From assembly GCF_001441615.1 (NCBI RefSeq), contig NZ_LAXJ01000003.1, positions 434,001 to 498,000 on the forward strand: a DNA stretch of 64,000 nt, given 5' to 3'. Position 1 is the first letter of the stretch. Each line of letters starts with the position of its first letter. A model generated the notes under the pieces. That model worked only from the letters and a program-made list of their open reading frames with translations. It had not been told where the DNA came from and searched no databases. Origin of the DNA: Roseovarius atlanticus. Its GTDB lineage: Bacteria > Pseudomonadota > Alphaproteobacteria > Rhodobacterales > Rhodobacteraceae. Shown here piece by piece: positions 44,711 through 53,874 of the stretch. Made by a program: the position numbers and the translations under genes.

Positions 44711-46739
44711 GGGCGGACTCGAGGTCCGTCAGTCGTTTTTTTATCTCGGCGGTGCCTCGGGCCTTGGCGTAGTGCATCGGACCGCCCCGGAACGGGGCCC
44801 AGCCGGTCGCGAAGATCATCGCGGCGTCCAGTTGGTCGGCATCTTTCGCCACGCCTTTGCGCAGCACCTCGACGCAGGCGTTCAGCATCGGCAGGATCAG
44901 CCTGTCGGTCAGGTCGTCCGTTGCGTTATCCATGTCGGCATCCGGGTGCGGCGTGCCGTCGGACCAGTCGTAAAAGCCCTTGCCGGTCTTCTTGCCCAAC
45001 TCGCCCTTGTCGACGCGTTGGCGCAGGTCGTCGCTGATCGGCGGCATGGCGGTGTCGAGGCTGTCGGCCAGGCTTTCGGCCACGTGCAGACCGATATCCA
45101 GCCCCACCTGGTCGGCCAGCGTGACCGGCCCCATCGGCATGCCGAACCGGATGGCGGCGGTGTCGATGACCTCCTTGGAAACGCCCTCGTCCATCAGGAC
45201 CATCGCCTCTAGCATGTAAGGCACGAGCGCACGGTTCACGACAAAGCCGGGATAGTCGGTCACCAACGCGGGCAGCTTGCCGGTCGCACCGCAGAACGCG
45301 GCAAGGCGGCTGGCGGTCTTGTCGTTCGTCGCGGTTCCCTTGACGACCTCGACGAGGTCGATTTTCGAGACCGGGTTGAAGTAATGAAGCCCGGCGAAGC
45401 GAGATTTGGCAGGCACGGCGGCGGCGAGTTCATCGACCGAAAGGCTGGACGTGTTGGTGGCGAGGATCGCGTCCTTTTTCAAAGCGCCTTTCAGCCCCTT
45501 GAATATCTTTTCCTTGATCTCCTGTTCTTCGCTGGCCGCCTCGATCACCAGATCGGCGTGGGCAAGCCCATAGCCGTGCGGGTCTGGCATGAGGCGGTCC
45601 AAGGCGTCGCGGGTCTCGATGCCACTGAGGTGCTTGTCTTCGCAGATCTTTGCGGCTGTCTTTACGGCCTGGCCCAGCGGGTCGGTCTGAATGTCGCCCA
45701 AAGTCACGGTCTTGCCCTTGATGGCGGCGATGGCGGCGATCTCGGCCCCCATGGCGCCGGCGCCAATGACGTGGACATGCGCGATGCCGTCTTCGCCGCG
45801 ACCGGCCTCCTTCAGCGATTGCTGCAGGAAAAAGACGCGGCGCAGGTTCTTCGAGGTTTTGGTTTCCAGAAGCTGGGCGAAACTGTCGATTTCGGCCTGC
45901 TGCATCGCTTCGCGGTCGTCGCCGTGCTTTTCCCAGAGGTCGATCAGGGCGTAGGGCGCCGGGTAGTGCTCTTTGGGGGCCTTTTCTTCCGTCTTGCTGC
46001 GCATCTGGCGGGCGGCGAGGCTGCGGGCCTGGTCGAAAGAAAAGGCGCGGAATTTTAGGCCCTGCGATTGCCGCTCGATCTTGCCAGTCCGCGCGGCGGT
46101 CACGGCGGCGGCCACATGGCGTTCCTCGACAACGGCGTCGGCAATACCTTGCGACTTGGCGCGCTTGGTATGCGCGGTCTTTCCGGTCAGCATCATGGTC
46201 ATCGCGTCGGTCGGGTCGATCAGGGCGGGCAGGCGGAACGTGCCGCCAAGGCCGGGATGCAGGCCAAGCTGAACTTCGGGAAAGCCGAAGGATGCGCCGG
46301 GTGTGGCAATGCGGTAGTCGCAGGCGAGCGCAAGTTCGAAACCCGCTCCCAGGGCCGCGCCGTGGACGACGCAGATTGTGGGGCAGGGCAGCGCCTCGAT
46401 CCGATCGAGCACGCCATGCGCCTGTTTCAGCAGGTCAGCGGCGCCTTTGTCTGTCATCGTCTCGAAGCCCGAGATATCGGCGCCAGCTGCGAAACCGGCC
46501 GTCTTGGCGGATCGGATCACGAGCGCTGCGGGTTTGTCGGCCTCGGCGGCGGCGATGTGATTGTCCAGTTCGCGGATCACCTCTTCGGAGATCGTGTTGA
46601 CGCTGCTGTCGGTCTTGTCGAGCACGAGCCAGAGCACGTTGTTGTCATCCCGCGCCGTGCGCCAGTTTCCTTCAGCCTGTCCGGTCGGGCCCAGTTCCAG
46701 CTTGGTCTCGCCGAGAAATTTCAGAACGTGTCCGGTCAT
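44664..46739 (-). CDS. fadJ: Multifunctional enoyl-CoA hydratase / 3-hydroxyacyl-CoA dehydrogenase (FadJ-like)
   Basis: 691-residue beta-oxidation enzyme. The crotonase domain (about 1-290) has the oxyanion-hole TAGFAAGADISGF and VVHGAALGAGFELALACDYRIA, with the catalytic Glu in FPEVQLGLHPGLGGT. The dehydrogenase domain has the NAD-binding VHVIGAGAMGAEIAAIAAIKG (about 318-338), ATNTSSLSV, the catalytic HYFNPVSKIDLVEVV and the C-terminal VNRALVPYMLEAM and KKTGKGFYDW. It overlaps the thiolase stop as ATGA and extends into the next gene. Confidence 0.95.
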   Translation of the reverse strand: MTGHVLKFLGETKLELGPTGQAEGNWRTARDDNNVLWLVLDKTDSSVNTISEEVIRELDNHIAAAEADKPAALVIRSAKTAGFAAGADISGFETMTDKGAADLLKQAHGVLDRIEALPCPTICVVHGAALGAGFELALACDYRIATPGASFGFPEVQLGLHPGLGGTFRLPALIDPTDAMTMMLTGKTAHTKRAKSQGIADAVVEERHVAAAVTAARTGKIERQSQGLKFRAFSFDQARSLAARQMRSKTEEKAPKEHYPAPYALIDLWEKHGDDREAMQQAEIDSFAQLLETKTSKNLRRVFFLQQSLKEAGRGEDGIAHVHVIGAGAMGAEIAAIAAIKGKTVTLGDIQTDPLGQAVKTAAKICEDKHLSGIETRDALDRLMPDPHGYGLAHADLVIEAASEEQEIKEKIFKGLKGALKKDAILATNTSSLSVDELAAAVPAKSRFAGLHYFNPVSKIDLVEVVKGTATNDKTASRLAAFCGATGKLPALVTDYPGFVVNRALVPYMLEAMVLMDEGVSKEVIDTAAIRFGMPMGPVTLADQVGLDIGLHVAESLADSLDTAMPPISDDLRQRVDKGELGKKTGKGFYDWSDGTPHPDADMDNATDDLTDRLILPMLNACVEVLRKGVAKDADQLDAAMIFATGWAPFRGGPMHYAKARGTAEIKKRLTDLESAHGPRFAPDPGWSDLG

Positions 46740-48034
46740 TGCACGGCCTCCAGCAGCATGGCGCCGCCAAGGCCGCCGCCGATGCATTCGGTTGCGATGC
46801 CGCGTTTCGCACCGCGCGTCTTCATGGCGTTGGCAAGGTGCAGCACGATGCGGTTGCCGCTGGTGCCGACAGGGTGGCCCAGCGATATGGCGCCGCCGTC
46901 GACATTCAACTGATCGCGGTCGATCCGGCCAAAGGCGCCGTCCAGCCCGAGGACCTCGCGGCAGAATTCCTCGTCGTTCCAGGCGGCGAGGCAGGACAGG
47001 ACCTGTGCGGCAAACGCCTCGTTCAATTCCCACAGGTCGATGTCCTCGACCCCGAAACCGTGGCGTTTCACGATAGGGGTGGAAGACATGACCGGACCGA
47101 GGCCCATGATCGACGGGTCCAGACCAGCCCATTCGCTGTCGGTGATCTCGGCAAGCGGTTCGAGGCCGTGCGCGTCGACGGCCTTTTCAGAGGCGAGGAT
47201 ACACCAGCTGGCACCGTCGGTGATCTGGCTGGAATTGCCCGCCGTGACCTTGCCGTAGGGTGGCTCGAACACCGGCTTTGGTTTTGCCAGGCCTTCCATG
47301 TCGCTATCGGGGCGGACACCGTTGTCATGGTCGTAGACCGTTCCGTTCTTGGCGAAAGCTGGCATCAGTTCGCCGTCCAGCCGGCCTTCTTTGTGGGCGG
47401 CGGCAAGGCGATGGTGACTTTGCATGGCATAGGCATCGGCGGTTTCGCGGTCGATGCCGAAATGATGCGCCAGCACCTCGGCGGTCTGGCCCATGCTGAG
47501 CGTGGTGATGGGGTCGGTCAGGCCGCGTTCCAGGCCGATGACCGGCTTGAAGAACTCGGGCTTGAGACCGGCCATGTTCTTTGCCTGCTCCAGCGGTCCC
47601 TTGGCGGTGCTCATACGACCGAACCATTCGACGGCGGACTGGCGCAGGGTCAGGGGCGCGTGGCTGAGGGCCTCGGCCCCGCCGGCAAGGATCATCTGGT
47701 GGCTGCCGTCGCGGATATAGCGATAGGCGGTGTCGATGCTTTGCATCCCCGAGCCGCAGTTGATCTGAACCGTAAAGGCCACGGTCGCCTCGGGCAGGCC
47801 AAGACGCAGCCCGGCGACGCGCGCCGGGTTCATCTCGTCGGCGATAACGTTGACGCAGCCAAGGATCACAAGGTCGAGCGCGGCGCGATCGAACGGCTGG
47901 CGTGCCAACAGAGGCCTGCCGCATTGCACCGCAAGATCCACGGGCGTGAAGGGGCCGGGGCCGGCCTGTGCCTTCAGGAAAGGTGTGCGTGCGCCATCCA
48001 CGAGAAAAACGCGATTGTTGTTCGCTGTTGTCAT
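46736..48034 (-). CDS. fadI: Acetyl-CoA C-acetyltransferase (thiolase, FadI-like)
   Basis: 432-residue thiolase that cleaves 3-ketoacyl-CoA. Seen: DGARTPFLKAQAGPG at the N-terminus, nucleophilic Cys in VQINCGSGMQSIDTAY, AEALSHAPL, the His in LNEAFAAQVLS, VNVDGGAISLGHPVGTSGNRI with the catalytic His and, near the end, the second Cys region TECIGGGLGGAMLLE. The 3-ketoacyl branch (FadI rather than PhaA) is supported by length and the neighbours. Coupled by ATGA on both sides to fadE and fadJ. Confidence 0.95.
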   Translation of the reverse strand: MTTANNNRVFLVDGARTPFLKAQAGPGPFTPVDLAVQCGRPLLARQPFDRAALDLVILGCVNVIADEMNPARVAGLRLGLPEATVAFTVQINCGSGMQSIDTAYRYIRDGSHQMILAGGAEALSHAPLTLRQSAVEWFGRMSTAKGPLEQAKNMAGLKPEFFKPVIGLERGLTDPITTLSMGQTAEVLAHHFGIDRETADAYAMQSHHRLAAAHKEGRLDGELMPAFAKNGTVYDHDNGVRPDSDMEGLAKPKPVFEPPYGKVTAGNSSQITDGASWCILASEKAVDAHGLEPLAEITDSEWAGLDPSIMGLGPVMSSTPIVKRHGFGVEDIDLWELNEAFAAQVLSCLAAWNDEEFCREVLGLDGAFGRIDRDQLNVDGGAISLGHPVGTSGNRIVLHLANAMKTRGAKRGIATECIGGGLGGAMLLEAVQ

Positions 48035-50280
48035 TCCGCGGCCTCTTGCCGGGTGCGCTCTTGTTGCTGCGGTGCGGGGAAGAGCGCGGCGAAATCCTCG
48101 GGCGCGTAGTCTTCCACGGCGACGACCTCGTCGACCAGGCGCGACATTTCCTCGATGTCGGCAATCTCGGCATCGCTCAGAATACCAGCCTCCAGCGCTT
48201 CCTGTGGGGTCTTTTTCGCGTCGCGCAGCCGCTTCATGACCGGCGCCATCTGGGTGACCTTGGCGTAGCATTCGTTCAGCACCTGCACACCGTCACGATT
48301 GCACCCGCCGGCGATGCGGCCGACGATGCGGTCACGGGCTTCGGACGGGTCATACAGAAGGTCGCTGCATTGTGCGGTCAGCTTGTCGCCGGGCTTGCGC
48401 TGGGCCATGCCCGGCAGAGTGAAGACGCGCAGCAGCCATGCCGCCCAGCGGGCCGGCAGGTTGGCGATTACCTCGTCCAGGGCGGTCTGGATGTTGTGGA
48501 ACGCGTCGGCGGCGACATAGCGCAGAACCGGCAGGTCGGTCTTTTGGCGGCCTTCGTCCTCCCACCGCTTGAGGGCGGCGGAGAGAATGTACATCTCGGA
48601 CAGGATGTCGCCCATGCGGCCCGAGATCATTTCCTTGCGCTTGAGTTCGCCACCCAGCGACAGGAAGAGCATGTCGGCGGTCAGCGCATAGGCTGCGGAC
48701 CAGCGCGAAAGTTGCTTGTAGATATCCGTGGCGTCGCCCGCCGCCGGGGCCGGCGCGAACCGGCCGCCAGTCAGGGCCCGGCCCCAACTGCGGAACAGAG
48801 TGCGTGTGCTGTGGCCGACATGGGCCCAAAGGGACTTGTCGAACATCTCAAGCGCCTTGTCGGGGTCGTCCTCTTCCAGCGCCAGCATGTTGTCGAGCAT
48901 ATGCGGATGCGCGCGGATCGAGCCCTGTCCGAAGATGATGAGGCTGCGGGTGACGATGTTGGCCCCCTCGACCGTGATGCCGATGGGCACGGCGCGGTAT
49001 AACGGCAGCAGGTAATTCGACGGCCCATCGATGACCGCCTTGCCGGAATGCACGTCCATGGCATCATTCAGCGCCTCGCGCATTCGAAAGGTCGCGTGGG
49101 CCTTCATGATCGCCGAGATCACCGACAGCGCGCGCCCCTCGTCCAGCCCGGCGCAGGTCAGGTGGCGGGCCGCGTCCATCGAATAGGCGTCGGCGGCAAG
49201 GCGTCCAAGTCGCGCCTGCACGCCGCCGAACTTGCCGATGGGCAGGTTGAACTGTTCGCGGATGCGGGCGTAGGCGCCAGTCGTATGGGCCGACAGGGCG
49301 ATGGCTGCGCAGCCCATGGACGGCAGCGAGATGCCACGCCCGGCGGCAAGCGCGCTCATCAGCATCATCCAGCCTTCACCGGCATACTCCTGCCCGCCGA
49401 TGATGTTTTCGAGCGGGATGAACACATCCTTGCCCGTGGTCGGGCCGTTCATGAACATCGTGGAGGACGGGATGTGGCGGCGACCGGTTTCAACCCCTTC
49501 AAGGTCGGACGGCACCAGTGCGCAGGTGATCCCGATATCGGGGGTGTCGCCCAGGAGACCATCGGGGTCGCGCAGCTTGAAGGCCAAGCCCAGCACGGTG
49601 CAGACCGGCGACAGCGTAATGTAGCGCTTTGCCCAGTTGAGCCTGATGCCCAGCACTTCCTCGCCTTTCCATTGGCCCTTGCAGACGACACCGTCATCCA
49701 CCATCGCGCCGGCGTCGGATCCGGCCTCGGCACTGGTCAGGCCGAAGGCAGGAAGCTCGCGCCCGTCGGCGAGGCGTGGCAGCCAGTAGTCTTTTTGTTC
49801 GTCGGTGCCGAATTGATGCAGCAATTCGCCGGGACCAAGTGAGTTGGGCACCATCACGGTCACGGCGGCGGCGACAGAGCGGGTCGAGATGTAGCGGACA
49901 ATTTCGGAATGGGCGAAGGCCGAAAATTCAAGTCCGCCATGCGCCTTGGGGATGATCATCCCGAAGAACTTGTTGTCGCGCAGGAACTGCCAGACCTCGG
50001 GGGCAAGATCACCTGTCTCATGGTTGATCTTCCAATCGTCGATCATCTCGCACAGCTCTTGAACCGGACCGTCGAAGAAGGCCTGTTCCTCGTCCGACAA
50101 TCTCGGCGTCTTGACCGCACGCAGCTTGGACCAGTCGGGGTTGCCCGAGAATAGCTCGGCCTCCCACCAGACCTCGCCGGCGTTCAAGGCTTCGCTTTCT
50201 GTTTTGGACAAGCCGGGAAGGACACCCTTTGCCCATTTGAATATGGGCTTGGTGATCGCGCGTGCGCGGAAGCTGGACAT
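48031..50280 (-). CDS. fadE: Acyl-CoA dehydrogenase, FadE type
   Basis: 749-residue flavoenzyme for the first beta-oxidation step, with the N- and C-terminal extensions of the FadE group rather than the 380-residue short form. Seen: FGMIIPKAHGGLEFSAFAHS, SLGPGELLHQFGTDEQKDYWLPRLADG, GLTSAEAGSDAGAM, RYITLSPVCTVLGLAFKL, the core helices with AAGRGISLPSMG and ITVEGANIVTRSLIIFGQG, then a DUF1974-type C-terminal domain. The ATG at 50280 follows AAAGGAG. It heads the operon fadE-fadI-fadJ-acetyl-CoA hydrolase. Confidence 0.95.
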   Translation of the reverse strand: MSSFRARAITKPIFKWAKGVLPGLSKTESEALNAGEVWWEAELFSGNPDWSKLRAVKTPRLSDEEQAFFDGPVQELCEMIDDWKINHETGDLAPEVWQFLRDNKFFGMIIPKAHGGLEFSAFAHSEIVRYISTRSVAAAVTVMVPNSLGPGELLHQFGTDEQKDYWLPRLADGRELPAFGLTSAEAGSDAGAMVDDGVVCKGQWKGEEVLGIRLNWAKRYITLSPVCTVLGLAFKLRDPDGLLGDTPDIGITCALVPSDLEGVETGRRHIPSSTMFMNGPTTGKDVFIPLENIIGGQEYAGEGWMMLMSALAAGRGISLPSMGCAAIALSAHTTGAYARIREQFNLPIGKFGGVQARLGRLAADAYSMDAARHLTCAGLDEGRALSVISAIMKAHATFRMREALNDAMDVHSGKAVIDGPSNYLLPLYRAVPIGITVEGANIVTRSLIIFGQGSIRAHPHMLDNMLALEEDDPDKALEMFDKSLWAHVGHSTRTLFRSWGRALTGGRFAPAPAAGDATDIYKQLSRWSAAYALTADMLFLSLGGELKRKEMISGRMGDILSEMYILSAALKRWEDEGRQKTDLPVLRYVAADAFHNIQTALDEVIANLPARWAAWLLRVFTLPGMAQRKPGDKLTAQCSDLLYDPSEARDRIVGRIAGGCNRDGVQVLNECYAKVTQMAPVMKRLRDAKKTPQEALEAGILSDAEIADIEEMSRLVDEVVAVEDYAPEDFAALFPAPQQQERTRQEAAE

Positions 50281-50638
50281 GCGGGGACTCCTTTCGCCAC
50301 AAAACGTGTGGGTTTGCGCAAAAGTTCCGTTCTTGATCTGTCAGCAAGAGCGGCAGCGTCGTATCAAAGTATCATCTATCGGATTATTTGGGGAGTAATC
50401 ACGAAAGAGCGGGTTTCGGAACGCGCTCCTTTCGCCTTTAGCTGCTGGCTCAGGTTAAAGGCGAAACGCTTTCTTCGGGCGATGCGTCCCATGCCCTTGC
50501 GCGGTCGTCGGTCAACGAGGGTGCCACGACGACTGCCCTGTGGCTTGGGGCGCGTCGGCGGTTGCGCACACAGATCAGGCAGCGGCGTTGGCCCGGTGTT
50601 AATTCTATGGTCTCGGAAAGGTTTCTCGCGGCGCGCGT
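50281..50638. other. Intergenic region upstream of fadE containing an 11-bp inverted repeat
   Basis: About 360 bases, less GC-rich near 50340-50400 (TATCATCTATCGGATTATTTG), likely the fadE promoter zone. It also is the 3' end of the leftward deaminase operon. A perfect repeat TTTCGCCTTTA (50430-50440) / TAAAGGCGAAA (50456-50466) with a 15-base loop lies between; it has no T run after it on the minus strand. No gene is supported. Confidence 0.6.
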
Positions 50639-51085
50639 TTATTCCGCGATATCCTCTGCCCACAGTTCGGGGCGCTCGGCGATGAAGCGCTGCATCAGCG
50701 CGATGCAGTCAGGGTCGTCGACGATCACCACCTCGACGCCGCGTCTGCGCAGGAACTCCTCGTTCCCGCCGAAATTCTGCGTGTCGCCGATGACGACGCG
50801 CGGAATGCCGAACTGAACGATGGTGCCAGAGCACATCATGCAGGGGCTGAGCGAGGTATAAAGCACCGTGTCGCGATAGGTGGACTGGCGGCCCGCCTTG
50901 CGCAAAGCGTCCATTTCGCCGTGGGCGATGGGGTCGCCTTGCTGGACGCGCTGGTTGCGGCCTTGGGCCACGACTGCGCCGCCGCGGGCGAGGACCGAAC
51001 CGATGGGGCACCCGCCCTCGTCGAACCCGGCCTTGGCCTCGTCATAGGCGATGCGCAGCAGGCGCGTGTCGTCGTCGGTCATCAT
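50639..51085 (-). CDS. Nucleobase deaminase similar to yeast cytosine deaminase
   Basis: 148-residue zinc deaminase of the CDA fold. Zinc ligands and catalytic Glu: His55 and Glu57 in AHGEMDAL, Cys82 and Cys85 in LSPCMMCSG. Compared from memory with yeast Fcy1 the match runs the whole length (CPIGSVLARGG, TLYTTLSPCxMC-like block, GIPRVVIGDTQNFGG, RGVEVVIVDD and the end RFIAERPELWAEDIAE), clearly closer to Fcy1 than to TadA or guanine deaminase. The substrate may be cytosine or another N-heterocycle. Last gene of the leftward ABC importer group, 10 bases after the hydrolase. ATG 51085 or 51082. Confidence 0.88.
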   Translation of the reverse strand: MMTDDDTRLLRIAYDEAKAGFDEGGCPIGSVLARGGAVVAQGRNQRVQQGDPIAHGEMDALRKAGRQSTYRDTVLYTSLSPCMMCSGTIVQFGIPRVVIGDTQNFGGNEEFLRRRGVEVVIVDDPDCIALMQRFIAERPELWAEDIAE

Positions 51086-51095
51086 GGCCTGTCTC

Positions 51096-51986
51096 TTATC
51101 CTTGTTGCGCGGGGGGCGTGGTGAAATAGGGTAGAGGTTCGACGGATGGCGACCATGTGCCGGCGTTTTCCAGGGCTGTCATGTGATCGGCGATGCCGCC
51201 TAGTGTGGTGAACCAGACCTTGCGGGTCTTGAGCACGCCTTCGATCCATTTTTCGACCTGCCGCCAGCGGGCCAGCCGCCCGGTCAGGAAAGGGTGCAGG
51301 ATCAGCATGAAAAAGCCGCCGGCCTCGTATTGCGACTCGAACTCTTCCCAGAACGCGGCCAGCCCTTCGGACGGAGACTTGACCGGCATGAGGTATCCGA
51401 TTTCGTCGTAATGCGCGAAGGGGGGCCAATCATCCGTGCCCCAGTGCACGGGCATTTCGTAAAGCCGGCCTTTGGGGGCTTGCAAAGAATGAGGGATGTC
51501 GTCGCCCATGAGCGAGCTGTCATAGGTCATCCCGTGTTCCAGCATCAGGTCGACGACCTCGTCGGTGATGTTGTAGACCGGGGCGCGATAGCCGCGCGGA
51601 ACCTTCCCGCAGATGCGGCGATGCGCATCCAGCGCCCGTTCGAACGGTTCGCGCTGGTTGCCGTAGGTGGCGATGGGGTCTTCGTGGATCCAGCCGTGGT
51701 GGCCAATCTCGTGCCCGTCCTTGAGGATAGCTTCGACGGTGTCGGGGTAGGTCTCGATACACCATCCGGGGATGAAAAAGGACTGTTTCAGCCCGAATCG
51801 GCGATAGGTTTCAAGAATGCGCGGCACGGCGACGTTGGGGCCGTAGCGGCCCATGCTGGTCGGATAAAGCCGGCGATGGCTGTCTTCGGGCCGCGCGATG
51901 TGAATAAGGCTGTCGGCGTCCATGTCGAAGGTGATGGCCACCGCGCAGCGCGCCTTGTTGGGCCAGGGAATCGGATTGCGGATCAT
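51096..51986 (-). CDS. Polysaccharide deacetylase-fold hydrolase, PuuE (allantoinase)-like
   Basis: 296-residue NodB-fold metal hydrolase. Seen: AITFDMDADSL (motif 1 with metal Asp), KDGHEIGHHGWIHEDP (motif 2 with metal His pair), PRGYRAPVYNITDEV (motif 3) and FFMLILHPFLTGR (motif with catalytic His). No signal peptide, so it acts in the cytoplasm on a small molecule. This subgroup includes PuuE, a cofactor-free allantoinase that opens a hydantoin ring, and other cyclic amidases. Its neighbours, a deaminase and an ABC importer, support a ring-opening step in nitrogen-compound breakdown rather than cell-wall work. Confidence 0.88.
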   Translation of the reverse strand: MIRNPIPWPNKARCAVAITFDMDADSLIHIARPEDSHRRLYPTSMGRYGPNVAVPRILETYRRFGLKQSFFIPGWCIETYPDTVEAILKDGHEIGHHGWIHEDPIATYGNQREPFERALDAHRRICGKVPRGYRAPVYNITDEVVDLMLEHGMTYDSSLMGDDIPHSLQAPKGRLYEMPVHWGTDDWPPFAHYDEIGYLMPVKSPSEGLAAFWEEFESQYEAGGFFMLILHPFLTGRLARWRQVEKWIEGVLKTRKVWFTTLGGIADHMTALENAGTWSPSVEPLPYFTTPPAQQG

Positions 51987-51989
51987 AGT

Positions 51990-53075
51990 TCAGTCACCGT
52001 CGAGCATGTGGGCATTTTCCGTCTCCCAGCTGAGCCAGACCTGCGATCCGGCATGCAGATCGTAATTCATCAACTGGCGTTCCTGCATCTGTACCTTGAA
52101 TTCCTGCCCGTCGCCACTTTCGAGGAAAAGCGTTACGACCGAGCCGATGAACTCTTCCGAGATGACTTTCGCGTGCACCCTGTTGGCCGCGGTGGGCTCT
52201 TCGAGCGATAGCGACACGAGGTCGGCGGAGACGACGAAGCTGCGTTTCGTTCCTGTCTGCGGTTCGGTTTCGGGCGTCTCGACCATGAAGGTGCCCGCCG
52301 GCGTGGCAAGGCGGGTGGTCTCGGAACTGGCTTCCTTCACCGTGCCGGTCAGGATGTTGTTGCGCCCCACGAACTCGGCCACGAAACGGTTGGCGGGGGC
52401 GCGGTAGATATCCTTGGGCGTGCCTATCTGGGCGATGTCGCCCTGGCTCATGATCACCACGCGGTCGGCCATTGCGAAGGCCTCGGATTGAGAGTGGGTG
52501 ACGTAGACGAAGGTGATGCCCAGTTCCTTTTGTAACTGCGTCAGAACGCCCTGCATCCGGATCACCAGGTTGGCGTCGAGCGCCGACAGCGGCTCGTCCA
52601 ACAGCAGCATCTGCGGCTCCATCACCAGGCTGCGGGCCAGCGCGACGCGCTGTTTCTGACCGCCAGACAGAGTGTCGACGCTGCGGTCGGCGAATTCCCC
52701 GATATGCATCCGGTCCAGCCATTCGAGCGCGCGGCGCTTGCGCTCTGCCTTGTCGACGCCGCGCATCTTCAGCCCGAATTCGACGTTTTCGCGCGCGGTC
52801 AGGAACGGGAAGAGCGCCAGCGACTGCCAGACCAGCGGCGTGTCGCGGTCATGGGGTTTGACGTCGTTCATCAGGCGACCGGCGATGCGGATCTCACCCC
52901 TCGTGGGCTGTTCCAGTCCCGCCAACATGCGCAGGGTCGTCGTCTTGCCGCAGCCCGAGGAGCCCATGATGGCGAGGAACTCGCCGGGCTGGATATCGAG
53001 GGTCATGTCGCGCACCGCCACGAAATCGCCAAAGCGTTTCTGGACATTGCGGAAGGTGACGAGTGGATCGGACAT
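51990..53075 (-). CDS. ABC transporter ATP-binding protein, PotA-like
   Basis: 361-residue ATPase of the polyamine/opine/iron class. Seen: Walker A MGSSGCGKTTTLRM (about residues 36-49), Q-loop region VWQSLALFPFLTARENV, signature TLSGGQKQRVALARSL, Walker B MLLLDEPLSALD, H-loop YVTHSQSEAF, and a C-terminal TOBE regulatory domain (about 280-355). It powers the PotB/PotC-like pair upstream in the operon. Separated by one base from the permease stop and by 3 bases from the hydrolase gene. Confidence 0.95.
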   Translation of the reverse strand: MSDPLVTFRNVQKRFGDFVAVRDMTLDIQPGEFLAIMGSSGCGKTTTLRMLAGLEQPTRGEIRIAGRLMNDVKPHDRDTPLVWQSLALFPFLTARENVEFGLKMRGVDKAERKRRALEWLDRMHIGEFADRSVDTLSGGQKQRVALARSLVMEPQMLLLDEPLSALDANLVIRMQGVLTQLQKELGITFVYVTHSQSEAFAMADRVVIMSQGDIAQIGTPKDIYRAPANRFVAEFVGRNNILTGTVKEASSETTRLATPAGTFMVETPETEPQTGTKRSFVVSADLVSLSLEEPTAANRVHAKVISEEFIGSVVTLFLESGDGQEFKVQMQERQLMNYDLHAGSQVWLSWETENAHMLDGD

Positions 53076-53076
53076 T

Positions 53077-53874
53077 TCAGGATGTTTTTCTTATCTGGCG
53101 GCTGATGAAGAAGACCTGCGCGAGGATCACCAGCGTCATGGAGGTAAGGAAGACGAACGTGCCGATGGCGTTGACCTGGGGGTCGATATTGCCCTGCACG
53201 ATTTCCAGGATGGCGACCGGCACCGTCTTGTTGAGGCCCGAGACGAACCACGCCACGGCGAATTCATCGAAGGAGACGGCCGCGGTGAGGCAGAGCGCCG
53301 AAACGATGGCGGGCGCGCAGAAGGGCAGGATGACGTGGCGCATCGCCTGCCATTCGCTACCGCCGAGGTTCCAGGCCGCGGCCTCCAGATCCGGGTCCAT
53401 CTGTTGCAGGCGAAGGCGGATGATGGCCATGGCGAAAGGGGCGGTCAGCACCGAATGGGCGATGATGATCGACCAGAGTTGTCCCGAAAGGCCCAGCCGG
53501 GACAGCCACGCCAGCATGGCCAGCGCCATGATGATCAACGGGATCGTGGGCGGGAGCAGGATCAGCGCCAGATACGGCCCCTTGAAGCGAAAGCTGTAGC
53601 GGAAGTCCGAATAGGCGGTGGCGAAGCCCAGGATCGTGCCCAGCACCGCGCTGCATCCAGAGACGATCAGGGAGTTGAGCGCGGCGCGCCAGATATCCGG
53701 GTCGGCGAGGATCTTTTCATACCATTCGGTCGAGAACTCGCCCAGCGGGATCGTCGGGAACCGCTGGGAGTTGAGCGAGAAGACGAGGCTGAACACGATG
53801 GGTGCGAAGACGAAGATGAAGATCAGCAGGACGTAGAGCCCGAGGACGATGTTGAGGGCGCGATTTCCGGTCAT
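53077..53874 (-). CDS. ABC transporter permease, PotC-like
   Basis: 265-residue permease with six helices, beginning ALNIVLGLYVLLIFIFVFAPIVFSL. The EAA loop that contacts the ATPase is EAAAWNLGGSEWQAMRHVILP (about residues 160-180, reported here in its core AAAWNLGGSEWQAM). FDEFAVAWFVSG is the PotC-typical periplasm-side block. The ATG at 53874 overlaps the PotB-like stop (ATGA). Confidence 0.94.
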   Translation of the reverse strand: MTGNRALNIVLGLYVLLIFIFVFAPIVFSLVFSLNSQRFPTIPLGEFSTEWYEKILADPDIWRAALNSLIVSGCSAVLGTILGFATAYSDFRYSFRFKGPYLALILLPPTIPLIIMALAMLAWLSRLGLSGQLWSIIIAHSVLTAPFAMAIIRLRLQQMDPDLEAAAWNLGGSEWQAMRHVILPFCAPAIVSALCLTAAVSFDEFAVAWFVSGLNKTVPVAILEIVQGNIDPQVNAIGTFVFLTSMTLVILAQVFFISRQIRKTS

